Assembly (NCBI RefSeq): GCF_011634775.1
Contig: NZ_JAALXT010000001.1
Span: 806,001-870,000 of the forward strand
Direction of reading: 5' to 3'
DNA from: Thalassoroseus pseudoceratinae
GTDB taxonomy: Bacteria > Planctomycetota > Planctomycetia > Planctomycetales > Planctomycetaceae
DNA: 64,000 nt
Translations under genes and position numbers: made by a program
Part shown: one piece after another, positions 24,561-34,472 of the stretch
Position numbering within the stretch: position 1 is the first letter of the stretch
Layout: the number at the start of each line of letters is the position of its first letter
Notes under the pieces: generated by a model
The model's database searches: none
Told to the model about the DNA's origin: nothing
Seen by the model: the letters and a program-made list of their open reading frames with translations, nothing else

Positions 24561-27182
24561 CTAGAAGTCTCCGATGACTTCACCACCATGAATAGTTGAG
24601 AGTGCTTCCATGACCTCAGGATCGATGTTTTCGGAAATGAACCGAACCGAGCCATCGAGAATCATCATATTGCACCCGCCCGTGAACGGGCCGCCAATTC
24701 CATCAGGGCCGTTGATGTATGGCTTCTTCGTGAAGGAACGCAGTGTGCTATCACCACCAGCGGCCCACGGCCCGATTTTACCAGAGGCCTCTGAAATCCC
24801 CACGGTGTTCGAGGTTCCGTCGGTGATGTTTCGGAAGCTAATCTTTCGATCGTAACCGAACGCTCCCACACGATTATCAGTGATCGGCAAGGTCGCCGCG
24901 TCTTTGCCGATGCCTGCGATTCCCACGTAATTCGTGACGCCGAAATCTCCTTCGGTGATTTCAACGGGAACACTTCCAGGGTTGATGAGCGTGTGAATCG
25001 TACTCGATGCGAACTCCGCGTTGTTTTCCGAGTCCCATGCTTCACTGTCTTTGATTTGTTCAAAGAGAAAATTCTGTTCTATGAACGGCAGGATATCGTA
25101 GATCCAACTGAGCCGTTTCTCAGGCTTCAAGTCCTCATTGGGATGGGTGCCAATCGGGAAGTGTCGGAAGGTGTCGTGGTAGTTGTGCAACGCGAGCCCG
25201 AGCTGCTTGAGGTTGTTCTTGGACTGCGTTCGTCGAGCGGCTTGGCGTGCCTGCTGAACGGCTGGCAGAATCAAGGCTACCCCGACGGCTGCGACCGCCA
25301 CACCACTTCCACCACCGTTCCCGAGCAGTGGAATCGCTGGGAGAGACGTTCGGCTGTAGCAGTGAAAGCCAGTTTCGTCCTTCGTGCTAACGGTCAAATT
25401 CGGGAACAGATTCGCCGCGATCAATTCCGCTGGTGGCAATTCCGCCAAGGCGATGTCCATGATCGGTGCGCGGCCTTGGAACGGTTGGTTTTGATTTTGA
25501 AATGCTGATTGGATTCCCATCACTTGCTTAATGATGGGAAGAATGACCGGTGCGAAACCAGCCAATGTCTGCACGCTCTTCTGCGGATCGACGTATACGA
25601 GGGACGTAAACTCTTTCGGCAAGTCCTCGAAAGCGGTTTGGAATTCCTGGTTGGGCTCCCATTGGGGCAGGGTACCATCGACTCGCAATGAAAACGCCTC
25701 AACGCTTTGCGGCAAAATCCCGATGACGAGCCAACCATCCACGATGCTATATGACGGGTTGAACACACCGCCCCCGATCTCCAAAGTCTTGATTCTCACA
25801 CCGTGTTTGGTCTTGGTGCGAATCCGGAATTCTCGAGGTGTCGTCTGCTCACGGATCACGCCGAAAATGTGATCCAGTGTGTCATTCAGCGTATCTGCGT
25901 CTTTGACTTGGATAGCGACCGCACTGCCCAAACCGAAAATTCCGTTTGCCGAGTCCGTATAGACACAGGCAACCGGTCCGAATGTGTCCGCGAACTCGGT
26001 CTTGGGATCGAAGCCCGCGATCTGCGGCAGACTTTGCAGCACACCATCAGTCATCGCGGCTGCATCGGGGGGGCCGAATTCACTCAGGCCACGAATCAGT
26101 CCAATGAGTTCATCGTAGGAGCGAGACCAATCCACGCTGCACGCCGCGAACGCTTCCGTCGACGCTGGCAAGACGGGTAAGTCGTCGAGCGACATCAACG
26201 GTTGATCGTCGAACGCTAGCAATCCTTTCCGCGGACCAGGAGCAATCGCGTGGATCTCGGTCCATTGGGCTTTGCCACGGAATCCGGTGCGGAACCGAAT
26301 TGGTCCCAGGTTATCCACTCCCAAAACGGCCAACACATCGTTGACTTGCAACGGATCGGCTTCCGGATCCCGATTGGGGTTTGGAATCGGCATTTGCCCG
26401 AAGGTGTCGCGAAGTTGGGCGAAGTTGAACCAACCTTGCGAGACCACACTCACGTTGTCGGCCGTTTCCGCTTGGAGTGATTTCCAAACCGGCGAAGCCA
26501 AGGCGTTGGGGGTCGTTTTCGATGCAATGGAAACGGCTTGGTGAACGGCGTCGACACCGACGGTCGCCACCAAGTGATCGCCTTCGGTCCACCATCCGAA
26601 CTCCACCATGGGATTGTCGGGGAGGGTCGCGCTGACGACCGCTCGCTGTTCGACTTCGGTTTCCTGAAACTCCAAATCGCCACCACTCGCTTTGCGAATG
26701 AATCCGCTGATTTGCGGTTCCAAGTCCGCGGCTCCCGGAATCACAACGACACCGTATGGCAACGGTGGGCCTTGCATTGCAGGCAGCGCGACGGCTAACG
26801 AAACACCGTTCTCCATGACGTGCTCATACAAGTCGTTGAACAGGCTGAAGTCGCCCGCACCGGGCGGCATGGATTGCATCGCCTGAACTTTGAACGAATC
26901 GAAGACCTTGTGCACAACCGGCATCAAACCTGATTCGTACAGTGCCTCGTAAGCAGCGGTTGCTTTCCATGCGTCGTCGTGCGTCGAACTTCCCGCACAA
27001 TGCAGCATAATCACGGCATTCTGAGGAAGTAGTTCCGCCACGGCGACGGTCTTTGAGGCTTTCGGCTCCGGTTTCGTCTCACGTTGGACTTGAGCATCGG
27101 ATTTTGGCACGCCGAAGAGCATGGCCAACGCAACAGCGCTCAGCACTCCCCCCCAGGCCCACAAAGTTTGTCGCCGTGACAT
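24561..27182 (-). CDS. Large secreted protein with C-terminal DUF1559 module
   Basis: An 873-residue protein with a signal or anchor helix at 8-25 and a long N-terminal extracytoplasmic part (about 40-600) rich in beta structure and of unknown family. A hydrophobic helix near 640-660 leads into LPAVQQARQAARRTQSKNNL and the full DUF1559 domain. In standard DUF1559 proteins that phrase directly follows an N-terminal type IV prepilin helix. Here it is internal, after a Gly-rich stretch (GNGGGSG), so the module has been joined to a large N-terminal domain and the prepilin cleavage site lost. GGAGAG six bases before ATG 27182 fixes the start. A terminator follows. Confidence 0.8.
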   Translation of the reverse strand: MSRRQTLWAWGGVLSAVALAMLFGVPKSDAQVQRETKPEPKASKTVAVAELLPQNAVIMLHCAGSSTHDDAWKATAAYEALYESGLMPVVHKVFDSFKVQAMQSMPPGAGDFSLFNDLYEHVMENGVSLAVALPAMQGPPLPYGVVVIPGAADLEPQISGFIRKASGGDLEFQETEVEQRAVVSATLPDNPMVEFGWWTEGDHLVATVGVDAVHQAVSIASKTTPNALASPVWKSLQAETADNVSVVSQGWFNFAQLRDTFGQMPIPNPNRDPEADPLQVNDVLAVLGVDNLGPIRFRTGFRGKAQWTEIHAIAPGPRKGLLAFDDQPLMSLDDLPVLPASTEAFAACSVDWSRSYDELIGLIRGLSEFGPPDAAAMTDGVLQSLPQIAGFDPKTEFADTFGPVACVYTDSANGIFGLGSAVAIQVKDADTLNDTLDHIFGVIREQTTPREFRIRTKTKHGVRIKTLEIGGGVFNPSYSIVDGWLVIGILPQSVEAFSLRVDGTLPQWEPNQEFQTAFEDLPKEFTSLVYVDPQKSVQTLAGFAPVILPIIKQVMGIQSAFQNQNQPFQGRAPIMDIALAELPPAELIAANLFPNLTVSTKDETGFHCYSRTSLPAIPLLGNGGGSGVAVAAVGVALILPAVQQARQAARRTQSKNNLKQLGLALHNYHDTFRHFPIGTHPNEDLKPEKRLSWIYDILPFIEQNFLFEQIKDSEAWDSENNAEFASSTIHTLINPGSVPVEITEGDFGVTNYVGIAGIGKDAATLPITDNRVGAFGYDRKISFRNITDGTSNTVGISEASGKIGPWAAGGDSTLRSFTKKPYINGPDGIGGPFTGGCNMMILDGSVRFISENIDPEVMEALSTIHGGEVIGDF

Positions 27183-27319
27183 TCCATCTCTCCATTGGGT
27201 GAAAAAATCAGTCGAGCCACATACGCCCTGAGTATACCGTGTTCTGACGCTCAGACTCAACAATAGTGACTATCTGACTTGTCGTCGTAGTCACAGCGAC
27301 ATTCACGCAAAAATCGGAC

Positions 27320-28888
27320 TCAGTTCTTAATCTCGATCACGAATTGTGTCTCTCCATGGACGAACACGTAACGGGGTTCGCTGGGAAGTTCGTAGAGAAG
27401 TGTGAGCGTGGGCTTGGCGAGCGTCCAACCGGTTGGCTGTGAGGACGAACCAACGGGAGCCGTTTGTGGGCCCGTGGTGAGTTTCATTTGGCTGTAACCC
27501 AGTCCTCGAACAAACTTGTCCGTACCGCCAAACGAGACGGCAACCGGTTGATAACGAACAACGCCAGGAGTGAATAGAACGTAATCGTTTGGGGTAAATT
27601 CGGCGTCACCCGACACTTTGAACTCCAATGTCAGAAACCGTTGACCGCTACCTGGAGTCTGTGGACGTGTCGCTTGCCAGTTCGCTGGGTTGTCGGCCAT
27701 CGGAACCGATCCCGAGAGAAACTTCGCATCGACCGCTTCCCCGACAATCGGCGCGCGGGCCACGTAATCAGGCATCCGAGTTTCGGGGGTGGGAAACTTG
27801 CTCAACGGTTCCACGGCATCCGCCAAACTCACCGGCGAAACACCAGGGAAGTGCAGATAGAGTTCCGATGTTGCCGGCGGGTTCGGGAAGAACAATTGCA
27901 TTCGCGCCGGTTCAGCCGGATCGACGGGAAACGTCACCCCACCGGACAACAAGCCAAACAACTCCCGGTTTTCGAAGCGTTCACCGGTCTGGATTTCGGA
28001 GTTGTAAACCGGTTGATATTTGATGTCCATGAAGTCGAAGAAAACAGGGCCACCGCGTCCGGTCGGACCGGCATTGGAGGCGATCAACGCCAAATCTTTC
28101 CGGTTAAGGGTTACTCGTCCGGCTTGATCTGGCACGACTTCGACAACCAAGCGAACGGCGTTGGTTTTGACGCCGGTGATGTCGAGATTCAATCGTTCTG
28201 CATCGACAACTTGCACGGCGTACGACGGTGCTGCGTTCATCTGATCCGGGCTACGCACCCCGGTCGTCTGAGCCATCGATGAAACCGCATCGTCACCGAT
28301 TTGGCTTTTGAGTGCGTCTAAATCTGGATTCAACGGAAACGCGTCTTCACCATGCCGCAACACGGGACTGGCAACTTTTGGGACATCGTACAACAGCACC
28401 ACTTGCGGCGTCCCCAACATCACGCGGCGGATTTTGCGACCGTCGTGTTGAGGTTCATCTTTCGCGGATGGTTGGAGTTCCACGGTTTCACCGACGAGTT
28501 CGTCAACCGATGCATAAATCTGCCCGGCTTGACCAAAACCCACCGCATGTGGCTCGTACCGGTTTTCCTCAATTTCAATTTTGTAGTCGGCCGGGACGAA
28601 TTGGGCCTGCTTTTCGACGGGAATCCTTACAAGCAGGAATTGCGGTCCGTTCTTGGGCGTATCGACTTCTCGAATGGGAGGGTCCGGCAAGAGTTGCACG
28701 GTTGCACCGCCTTCGACATATCCACTCCCACTCGGCGGGGCGATCAAAGGAGCCTGAACTGGATCAGCGGGCAGACCGGTGTTCTTCTTTTCCGCTGGCG
28801 GCGCATCCTTGGGCTCTTCGTTGCCACCACATCCAATAAAGCCAACAAGCAACAGCATCCAGACAGATATTCGTGCGGAAAATCGCAT
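27320..28888 (-). CDS. Lipoprotein of unknown function
   Basis: A 522-residue protein with a lipoprotein signal (MLLLVGFIGCGG, Cys at about 20) and a Pro/Lys linker. Two or more beta-rich domains of repeated organisation follow: PQFLLVRIPVEKQAQFVPADY near 85 and QRFLTLEFKVSGDAEFTPNDY near 415 (both seen in part) are clearly related, as are the VLLYDVPKVASP and LTLLYELPSEPR strands. The protein therefore carries a duplicated domain. I know no name for the family. The ATG at 28888 has GAGG upstream. It probably sits on the periplasmic face of a membrane. Confidence 0.7.
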   Translation of the reverse strand: MRFSARISVWMLLLVGFIGCGGNEEPKDAPPAEKKNTGLPADPVQAPLIAPPSGSGYVEGGATVQLLPDPPIREVDTPKNGPQFLLVRIPVEKQAQFVPADYKIEIEENRYEPHAVGFGQAGQIYASVDELVGETVELQPSAKDEPQHDGRKIRRVMLGTPQVVLLYDVPKVASPVLRHGEDAFPLNPDLDALKSQIGDDAVSSMAQTTGVRSPDQMNAAPSYAVQVVDAERLNLDITGVKTNAVRLVVEVVPDQAGRVTLNRKDLALIASNAGPTGRGGPVFFDFMDIKYQPVYNSEIQTGERFENRELFGLLSGGVTFPVDPAEPARMQLFFPNPPATSELYLHFPGVSPVSLADAVEPLSKFPTPETRMPDYVARAPIVGEAVDAKFLSGSVPMADNPANWQATRPQTPGSGQRFLTLEFKVSGDAEFTPNDYVLFTPGVVRYQPVAVSFGGTDKFVRGLGYSQMKLTTGPQTAPVGSSSQPTGWTLAKPTLTLLYELPSEPRYVFVHGETQFVIEIKN

Positions 28889-29025
28889 CAAAGCCTCGGT
28901 GTTTTCGGCGGGGGAAAGCGACGGTGGTTGGGTTCAAAGTTCTGATCGATATCGGTGAACCAACGCCTGACAGCACGACTCAAACCGGAACGGGTCCAAA
29001 TGGATTTCGACCGACACAGCGTGAG

Positions 29026-31041
29026 CTATGTTTGAGACGGAATTTTGGCGGGTTCTTCGACAATGTAGTATGTCCGCAGTCGCTTTTTCCAGAGAAACCG
29101 AGGTTGCCCGACCTCACGGACACGCATCTTTGGCATCCGCAACGCGATCGGTCGCGTCGTTTGTTCTTTCCATTCAATGACGATCGTGGACCGCATTCGC
29201 GTCTCATTCATCGCAAGGGAGATGGCCAACACATCATCCCAAGAGTCAATCAGGACTCGCTTCGCATTCGGCCAGACGGCGTGAACCGTGTATTCCAGAC
29301 TTGGTGGGATGGGTCGCGAAGCCAAGACGCTCCATCGTTCGACGGTTTCGATCGACTCAAAATCACGACGCAACATCGCCAGCACATCGTCTTTCAGGCG
29401 GCGATTTTGAACGCCACGCCAGCCCACTAACCCATCGAGAAAAAAGACAACGACCAAACAAACGATGAGCACGACACGGTGTCGCTGGTCGTGCCGATCC
29501 AGAAACTGATAGAGCCGCCATAAACCGACCACCACAAAGCAGCACAGCCCAATCGTCAGCCAGACGCGGACGGACAACGAAAGCTTCTCGGACATCTGTG
29601 AGAACGACGGTAGCAATTCCGGTGGTCGGTGTTCGATGATCTGATCGTCGCTTCGTTCGACTTTTCCGAGTGCGATCGGCCCGCTCACTGCCGCGGGATG
29701 TGTCACCTTGGGGCGGACCGCGTAGGACCGTGTGAACGACACCTGCGGCGGTACCGTCATCAACAGCAGTCCTGTCGCGAGGGTCAACAACACTACCGTG
29801 AAGGTTGGTAATCGTCGCTGCGTCACGGCCTCGATCGCGCACGCGGCAAACAGAATTCCCGCGAGCAGTGCGAAGCTCTGCCAAAGCAGTCGTGTTTCCA
29901 AAGAAACGTTGGAAGACATCACGCAAAAGCTCCAGATGACCCAACCGCAGAAGAACCAACTGAGCAAAAACGCGGCGGGAGGGCGGCGTCCCACAACAAA
30001 CCCCACTCGGCGAACCAAACGCAGAACTGCCAAGCCAATTCCCACCATCACAAACGCCGCGAAGGCGGTGAAGACTTGCACGTTGGACCACAGCAATCGG
30101 TACAGGGAACTGCTTCCGTCAACGGGCCGTTGGGAAAACCGGAAAACATCGGGACCGGTCAACCATTCACCGACGAAGTCCCGACCGTGCAGCAAGGTCA
30201 TCCAGATCGACCACCAACCACCGAGAATCAAGCTAACGAGTAAGAGAATGCCAAGTGCGCCCAACGTCATGCGACGCGTTCGCCGTTTCGGCGGCAATCC
30301 GCTTCGTTGACGTTCCAACGACACATCGCGATACCAATAGAACCAGTACAACGAGATTGGTACGAGAACCGCGATCGCCAACGGACCGCCACTCAGAAAA
30401 CAACCGCTCAGCGAGATTACAGCAACCGATAACGGCCACGTCATGAGTCGTGGTCGCCGCTTGAGATGACAAATCACACCCCAGAACGTGCCAACGGCAC
30501 ACAGCATGGGTAATGCAATCGGGCACGCGGTTTGAGACATCATCAGAAATGGTCCGTGGATGGCCATGATCACCGCTGCCCACCACGCGACTCGATCATT
30601 CCAGAGCGCACGGGCCAACGCGAACATGGCGAAGACCAACCCACTCGTCGAACAGGCCGAAACCAGTACGACAATCCATGGTTCTGTCGCTCCGCTGAAT
30701 TGCATAATGGCAGCCGTCAGCCAACTGACCAAAGGCGGTTGCCAGATCAAACGGGAATTGTTGATCGACTGATTATGGCCGATCAACTCTTGTTCAAAGA
30801 TCAACGCATCGCTCGACAAGGCTCCGCGAACTTCCAACGCACGCAACCCCCATTCCGCGTCCATTGACGAGAATGACCGATTCGCAACCGCGTACATCAC
30901 CGGTAGTACCGCGAGCAATACTAGCAGTGGACGCAACGCGATCGTCCGATCCAAAACCGGAAATAGCCGCTGAGCGGGCGCCGTCGCCAATTCGAGCAAA
31001 TAGCGATCGTCAATCGTGGGCAGCGTGGTTTTTGTGTTCAC
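29026..31041 (-). CDS. GT39-like polytopic membrane glycosyltransferase
   Basis: A membrane protein of about 671 residues with ten or more hydrophobic helices between residues 30 and 520 and a soluble C-terminal part. Its layout matches the PMT/ArnT (GT39/GT83) family: after the first helix an exposed loop carries [13 protein letters not shown], where the family has its catalytic Asp, and a [11 protein letters not shown] segment follows. Such enzymes transfer sugars from polyprenyl-phosphate donors on the outer face of the membrane. A GTG at 31041 is preferred; the ATG at 31074 would overlap the upstream epimerase gene by 65 bases. Gene order epimerase-transferase suggests a shared glycan pathway. 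Confidence 0.75.
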   Translation of the reverse strand: MNTKTTLPTIDDRYLLELATAPAQRLFPVLDRTIALRPLLVLLAVLPVMYAVANRSFSSMDAEWGLRALEVRGALSSDALIFEQELIGHNQSINNSRLIWQPPLVSWLTAAIMQFSGATEPWIVVLVSACSTSGLVFAMFALARALWNDRVAWWAAVIMAIHGPFLMMSQTACPIALPMLCAVGTFWGVICHLKRRPRLMTWPLSVAVISLSGCFLSGGPLAIAVLVPISLYWFYWYRDVSLERQRSGLPPKRRTRRMTLGALGILLLVSLILGGWWSIWMTLLHGRDFVGEWLTGPDVFRFSQRPVDGSSSLYRLLWSNVQVFTAFAAFVMVGIGLAVLRLVRRVGFVVGRRPPAAFLLSWFFCGWVIWSFCVMSSNVSLETRLLWQSFALLAGILFAACAIEAVTQRRLPTFTVVLLTLATGLLLMTVPPQVSFTRSYAVRPKVTHPAAVSGPIALGKVERSDDQIIEHRPPELLPSFSQMSEKLSLSVRVWLTIGLCCFVVVGLWRLYQFLDRHDQRHRVVLIVCLVVVFFLDGLVGWRGVQNRRLKDDVLAMLRRDFESIETVERWSVLASRPIPPSLEYTVHAVWPNAKRVLIDSWDDVLAISLAMNETRMRSTIVIEWKEQTTRPIALRMPKMRVREVGQPRFLWKKRLRTYYIVEEPAKIPSQT

Positions 31042-31996
31042 GTTTCCACCGAATGATATCGTCGAGAATCTCACCGAGCGACAAACTCGGCTTCATCCCC
31101 AACACACTCTGCAAACGATCCAAACACGGCACACGTCGCCGGACATCCTCGAAGTCGGAACCGTAAGCGGCGTTATATGGTAACGAATCAATTTCCAAAT
31201 TCGGATCGACTCTCGCCACGACTTCCTCCGCCAACTGACGGATTGAAACCGGAGAATCCCCACCGACGTTGAAAACTCGACCATGTGCGGCGGGCGTTTC
31301 GACCAGGCGAATGATGCAATCCACAACTTCGCGGACGTGGGCAAAACATCGGACTTGGCCACCGTCATCGTAGACAACCGGCGGTTCCCCAGCGAGGGCA
31401 CGATCGACGAAGCGGGGAATCACCATTCCATAATGGCCAACCTGACGCGGACCAACCACGTTGAAAAACCGACCGATCACCACGGGCAAATCGTACTTGC
31501 GTGCATACGCGAGTGCTAGAAACTCGTCGATTGCTTTGGAACATCCATAAGCCCAACGCGGTTTGGCGGTTGAACCGAGCACGAGATCGTCGTCCTCGGT
31601 CCAACTTTCTTTCGGATTCTTCCCGTAGACCTCACTCGTGGACGCCAAGAAGAACCGTTGTCCGCCCTGAACAGCCAATTGCAGCAGCAATTCAGTGGGA
31701 TAGATGTTGGTTTCGATTGTCCGCACCGGATCGTCCGCGACCAACTTCACTCCGACGGCAGCCGCCAAGTGATAAACGGTGTCCGTACCGGGCAGGGCAT
31801 CGGTCAAAATCGTGCGATCGGAAATCGAGCCATGAATCATCCGCAACCGTGGATGGTCGGCCACGGCGGCTAAGTTCTGTTCCCGCCCGGTCGAAAAATT
31901 ATCCAGGACCGTCACCTGATGTCCCAGGTCGAGCAGCCTTTCCGTGAGATGGCTGCCGATGAAACCGGCCCCTCCCGTCACCAAGCAGTTTCCCAT
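31010..31996 (-). CDS. NAD-dependent nucleotide-sugar epimerase/dehydratase
   Basis: A 328-residue extended short-chain dehydrogenase. It has the NAD motif TGGAGFIGS (7-15), Asp32 for the ribose, catalytic Ser/Thr in ASTSEVYG (about 118-125) and the Y150-x3-K154 pair in WAYGCSKA. The ending [16 protein letters not shown] is typical. Overall it is closest in feel to UDP-glucuronate decarboxylase or GDP/UDP-sugar 4-epimerases ([10 protein letters not shown] block). Met56 of the longer open frame (31996) is chosen because the Rossmann fold begins right there. Its 3' end overlaps the glycosyltransferase gene. Confidence 0.88.
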   Translation of the reverse strand: MGNCLVTGGAGFIGSHLTERLLDLGHQVTVLDNFSTGREQNLAAVADHPRLRMIHGSISDRTILTDALPGTDTVYHLAAAVGVKLVADDPVRTIETNIYPTELLLQLAVQGGQRFFLASTSEVYGKNPKESWTEDDDLVLGSTAKPRWAYGCSKAIDEFLALAYARKYDLPVVIGRFFNVVGPRQVGHYGMVIPRFVDRALAGEPPVVYDDGGQVRCFAHVREVVDCIIRLVETPAAHGRVFNVGGDSPVSIRQLAEEVVARVDPNLEIDSLPYNAAYGSDFEDVRRRVPCLDRLQSVLGMKPSLSLGEILDDIIRWKREHKNHAAHD

Positions 31997-32402
31997 CGTC
32001 GTCGCGGCCTTCGCAGAAATGTCGTTGTCGAGCGAATCCCTACCGTATCGATTCTTGCCCGCCAATCCTAGCGATCCAGCGTCTTCGACGTGTTCAAATT
32101 TCGAAACACTTGCCCTAACGAACCGTTCAATCCCCGAATCCGAAACCGCCGGTTGCTTCAATCCGTCTCTGGTCTCCCAGAAACAATCAATGACACAAAC
32201 GACACCGTACCAATGGTTTACGACAGAGTTCCGAATTTAACGATTATTCCGATCCTGCGTTTGGTACGGGCTGTGCAAATTGAATCGACTGTAACGGAAT
32301 GACGGATTTTCACGGTTGGGAGTGTTGTTCGGAAAGTGACGATTGTCACGATTCGAGCCGCGTTTCCCGCCGCCGTCCAACCGTTTTGATGAGAGAGCGT
32401 GT
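31997..32402. other. Intergenic region upstream of the epimerase
   Basis: About 400 bases with no convincing gene. It should hold the promoter of the minus-strand epimerase-glycosyltransferase unit. Several CGATT/AATCG-type short repeats are present, but I see no strong structure before 32403. Confidence 0.4.
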
Positions 32403-32476
32403 GTGGCGTGGAGAAGGCGCCACGAGGCGGTGACCTGAGAGACCATCGCCTCAAGCCGACCGGCTGATCCCCGGTC
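32403..32476 (+). ncRNA. Candidate structured RNA: three consecutive perfect hairpins
   Basis: Three perfect six-base-pair stems follow one another almost without gaps: GTGGCG/CGCCAC (32403-32423), GAGGCG/CGCCTC (32424-32452, 17-base loop) and GACCGG/CCGGTC (32458-32476, seven-base loop, then TTTC). They lie about 220 bases before the first pilin-like gene on the same strand, in DNA with no coding signal. This could be a 5' leader element, a small RNA or an attenuator. The consensus of no riboswitch class I know fits it. Confidence 0.4.
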
Positions 32477-32695
32477 TTTCAACTATCGGAGAGTCGATTA
32501 GATGCGTCGTCCAAATCGCTGGCTCAACGCGAGCGATGGGGTTGTCGAGTTCCGCTCCCGGTGCATGTGGTCATCCGAATGCGAGATGTCAGTCATTTCA
32601 ATTCCTGACTTTCCGATAGTTTTTTTCTCAGATGAAACGACCGGTAACGATCGGTCTCCCAATAAATCGACACCCCATGAACCTGGAGACAACAC

Positions 32696-33193
32696 ATGAA
32701 GACAACTTTGATGACGCTTTGGCACGACGACCGTGGGTTTCTGATTTCCGCTGAACTGGTTGTCGTCGGCACACTGCTGGTCCTGGGCTTAGTGGTGGGA
32801 TTAACCAGCGTGCAGAATGCGTTGGTCAGCGAACTGTCCGACGTCGGCCAAGCGATCGGCAGTCTCGACCAAACCTATTACTACAAGGGTTTCGCCAGCG
32901 AGAGCGCGATTGACTGTCACCTGAAGGCGTACTCGACCGGTTCGGCATTCTTCGATACCAGAGACGATTGTGATGAGGGCGTGCAAGCATTGATGTGTGA
33001 CGAGGTGCCCCATATCGAATCCGAACACCGTCACCATCATCATCACAAAGCCGAACCGCGTCATCGTCATCACGATCGAGCCCCGGAAGGTCATAAACGT
33101 GAGATGAAGCATCGCAAGTCCCGCGACCGAGAAGGCAGTCGCCGCAGCAGTCACGCACGGATCGAAACCACGCAAGTCGCCACAGCGGAGTAA
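32696..33193 (+). CDS. Flp-pilin-like protein with His/Arg-rich tail
   Basis: A 165-residue protein. The N-terminus has the class III prepilin pattern: a short charged leader (WHDDRG), then FLISAELVVVGTLLVLGLVVG, one hydrophobic helix with the conserved Glu. The next 40 residues (NALVSELSDVGQAIGSLDQ) are conserved in the neighbour at 33528. The C-terminal half is unusual: from about 105 it is a strongly basic, His-rich tail with one run of five His. The ribosome-binding site is GGAGAC. It may be a pilin-like surface or pseudopilus subunit; the tail could bind metal or polyanions. The two genes are tandem paralogs. Confidence 0.7.
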   Translation: MKTTLMTLWHDDRGFLISAELVVVGTLLVLGLVVGLTSVQNALVSELSDVGQAIGSLDQTYYYKGFASESAIDCHLKAYSTGSAFFDTRDDCDEGVQALMCDEVPHIESEHRHHHHHKAEPRHRHHDRAPEGHKREMKHRKSRDREGSRRSSHARIETTQVATAE

Positions 33194-33527
33194 CACAGTG
33201 AGAGATTGCGAGAACGTTTCAACTATCGAACACTCGCATTGACAATCTGTTGAACTCGTGAAACGGCCGTATGACGTTTCCAGAATCGGGCTGCTGGTCT
33301 TTCCAAAAGATCAGTGGCCCGAAATCGTTTCCAAGAAACAGTTTGTGCAGATTACGCAAGACGGTCCGGTTGTAACGATTGTGCCAATTGCGTCAGTGGT
33401 ACGCGATGTGCCTTTTAGAGCAATCAGTACGACGAAACCGGCTGAGACGGTCATGCTGATTCACATGATCAAGCCGATTTCAACGATCACGTTCAACGAC
33501 TGTTTTACTCTCAGAGGACTCGACCCA
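33194..33527. other. Spacer between the two pilin-like genes
   Basis: An open frame runs through this stretch in phase with the downstream gene, but the conserved protein begins only at 33528, where AGAGGA provides a ribosome-binding site. The block TTTCAACTATCG at 33217 is shared with 32477 upstream of the first paralog. No terminator was seen. Confidence 0.4.
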
Positions 33528-33950
33528 ATGCCCAACCAAACCACGACACAACTGGTCCGCCAATTCTGCCACGACGAAAATGGCTTCATCGTTTCCGCCG
33601 AACTCGTGATCATCGCCACGCTCCTTGTGATTGGCCTTGTTGTCGGATTGTCCGAAGTGCAACACGCGGTGGTCAGTGAGCTCAACGACGTCGGGGATGC
33701 CATCGGTCAACTCAACCAAAGCTATTACTTCGGTGGGTTCCTGGGACGGAAATACTACGGCGGCTTTGGTGGCTACGGATATGGCGGGGGAATCAAGGCG
33801 TATTCCCCGGGGTCAGCGTTCGCAGACGCGATGGATGCCTGTGACGGAAACGGTTCTTGCTCGATCGCCTGTGCGGGTGCGGTCGGTGAATCCGGCGGTG
33901 CCGCCTACAGTTCCGGTGCCACGTGCAGCGGCGGCGTGTTGAACGACTAA
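33528..33950 (+). CDS. Flp-pilin-like protein with Gly/Ser-rich tail
   Basis: A 140-residue paralog of the preceding gene. It shares the leader (CHDENG), the hydrophobic helix FIVSAELVIIATLLVIGLVV, the ELNDVGDAIGQLNQSYYFGGF region and a KAYSPGSAF block. The rest differs: a Gly/Tyr-rich stretch (about 75-90) and a small-residue tail with several Cys (Cys-Ser-Ile-Ala-Cys and others) that may form disulfides. The start at 33528 is supported by AGAGGA upstream and by the alignment with its paralog. A strong terminator lies about 130 bases downstream. Confidence 0.7.
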   Translation: MPNQTTTQLVRQFCHDENGFIVSAELVIIATLLVIGLVVGLSEVQHAVVSELNDVGDAIGQLNQSYYFGGFLGRKYYGGFGGYGYGGGIKAYSPGSAFADAMDACDGNGSCSIACAGAVGESGGAAYSSGATCSGGVLND

Positions 33951-34472
33951 CGTCAGAATGCGACGAAACTGACGATGTGACAAATCTCTCTCTGCCCCAA
34001 TTGCGAAAACTCTGAGTCCGAATCCACGAGAGCCGGAAACTCGTTCGCTGATCCCGTCCGAGTTTCCACCTTCTGATGAGCAGGCCGCTTCTGAAAAGAG
34101 GTGGCCTGCTTTTTTTCGTTGCAGACGGCGTGTTTTTGGGCGAGTTCTGGGTTCAATCCTGGTTGGATATTGACGATTGCAGGAATGCTCCCAAGTTCAA
34201 GGGTCGAAGCGCCGATATTGTCAATAGCGATTTTGCGCGAAATTTCGCGTCAACGCATTGTTGGGAATCTGCGTCTCGCAACGCGGGTTCCGAAATCAAG
34301 GCTCCGCCGGATTGTCCGTGACTTCCGATCGAAGCCGATGTCGTCGCCCGATGACGTTGGCAATCCCCGCGATCGGTTCCAGCAATCCCGAGCCGTGTAG
34401 CACGACCCAGCCGACCGCAGGGCGGATCACTCCGACCCCGTGGCGAGTGTTCTCCCATCTACGGAGCGACCG
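33951..34472. other. Intergenic region between pilin-like and barrel genes
   Basis: Apart from the terminator at 34079-34117 I see nothing recognisable. The part after the terminator should contain the promoter of the barrel/beta-helix gene, whose GGAG ribosome-binding site is at 34463-34466. Confidence 0.45.
34079..34117 (+). terminator. Strong intrinsic terminator after the pilin-like genes
   Basis: AGCAGGCC pairs with GGCCTGCT, and the stem continues inward through GCTTCT/AGAGGT with G-U pairs to a GAAA loop, making about 14 pairs. A run of seven or more T follows at once. Confidence 0.9.

Noticed and set aside
32502-32699. 65-residue small protein upstream of the first pilin-like gene
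   Set aside because: Unnatural composition, overlaps the next start, no ribosome-binding site.
33258-33527. N-terminal extension of the second pilin-like gene
   Set aside because: The paralog at 32696 aligns only from 33528, where a ribosome-binding site is present.
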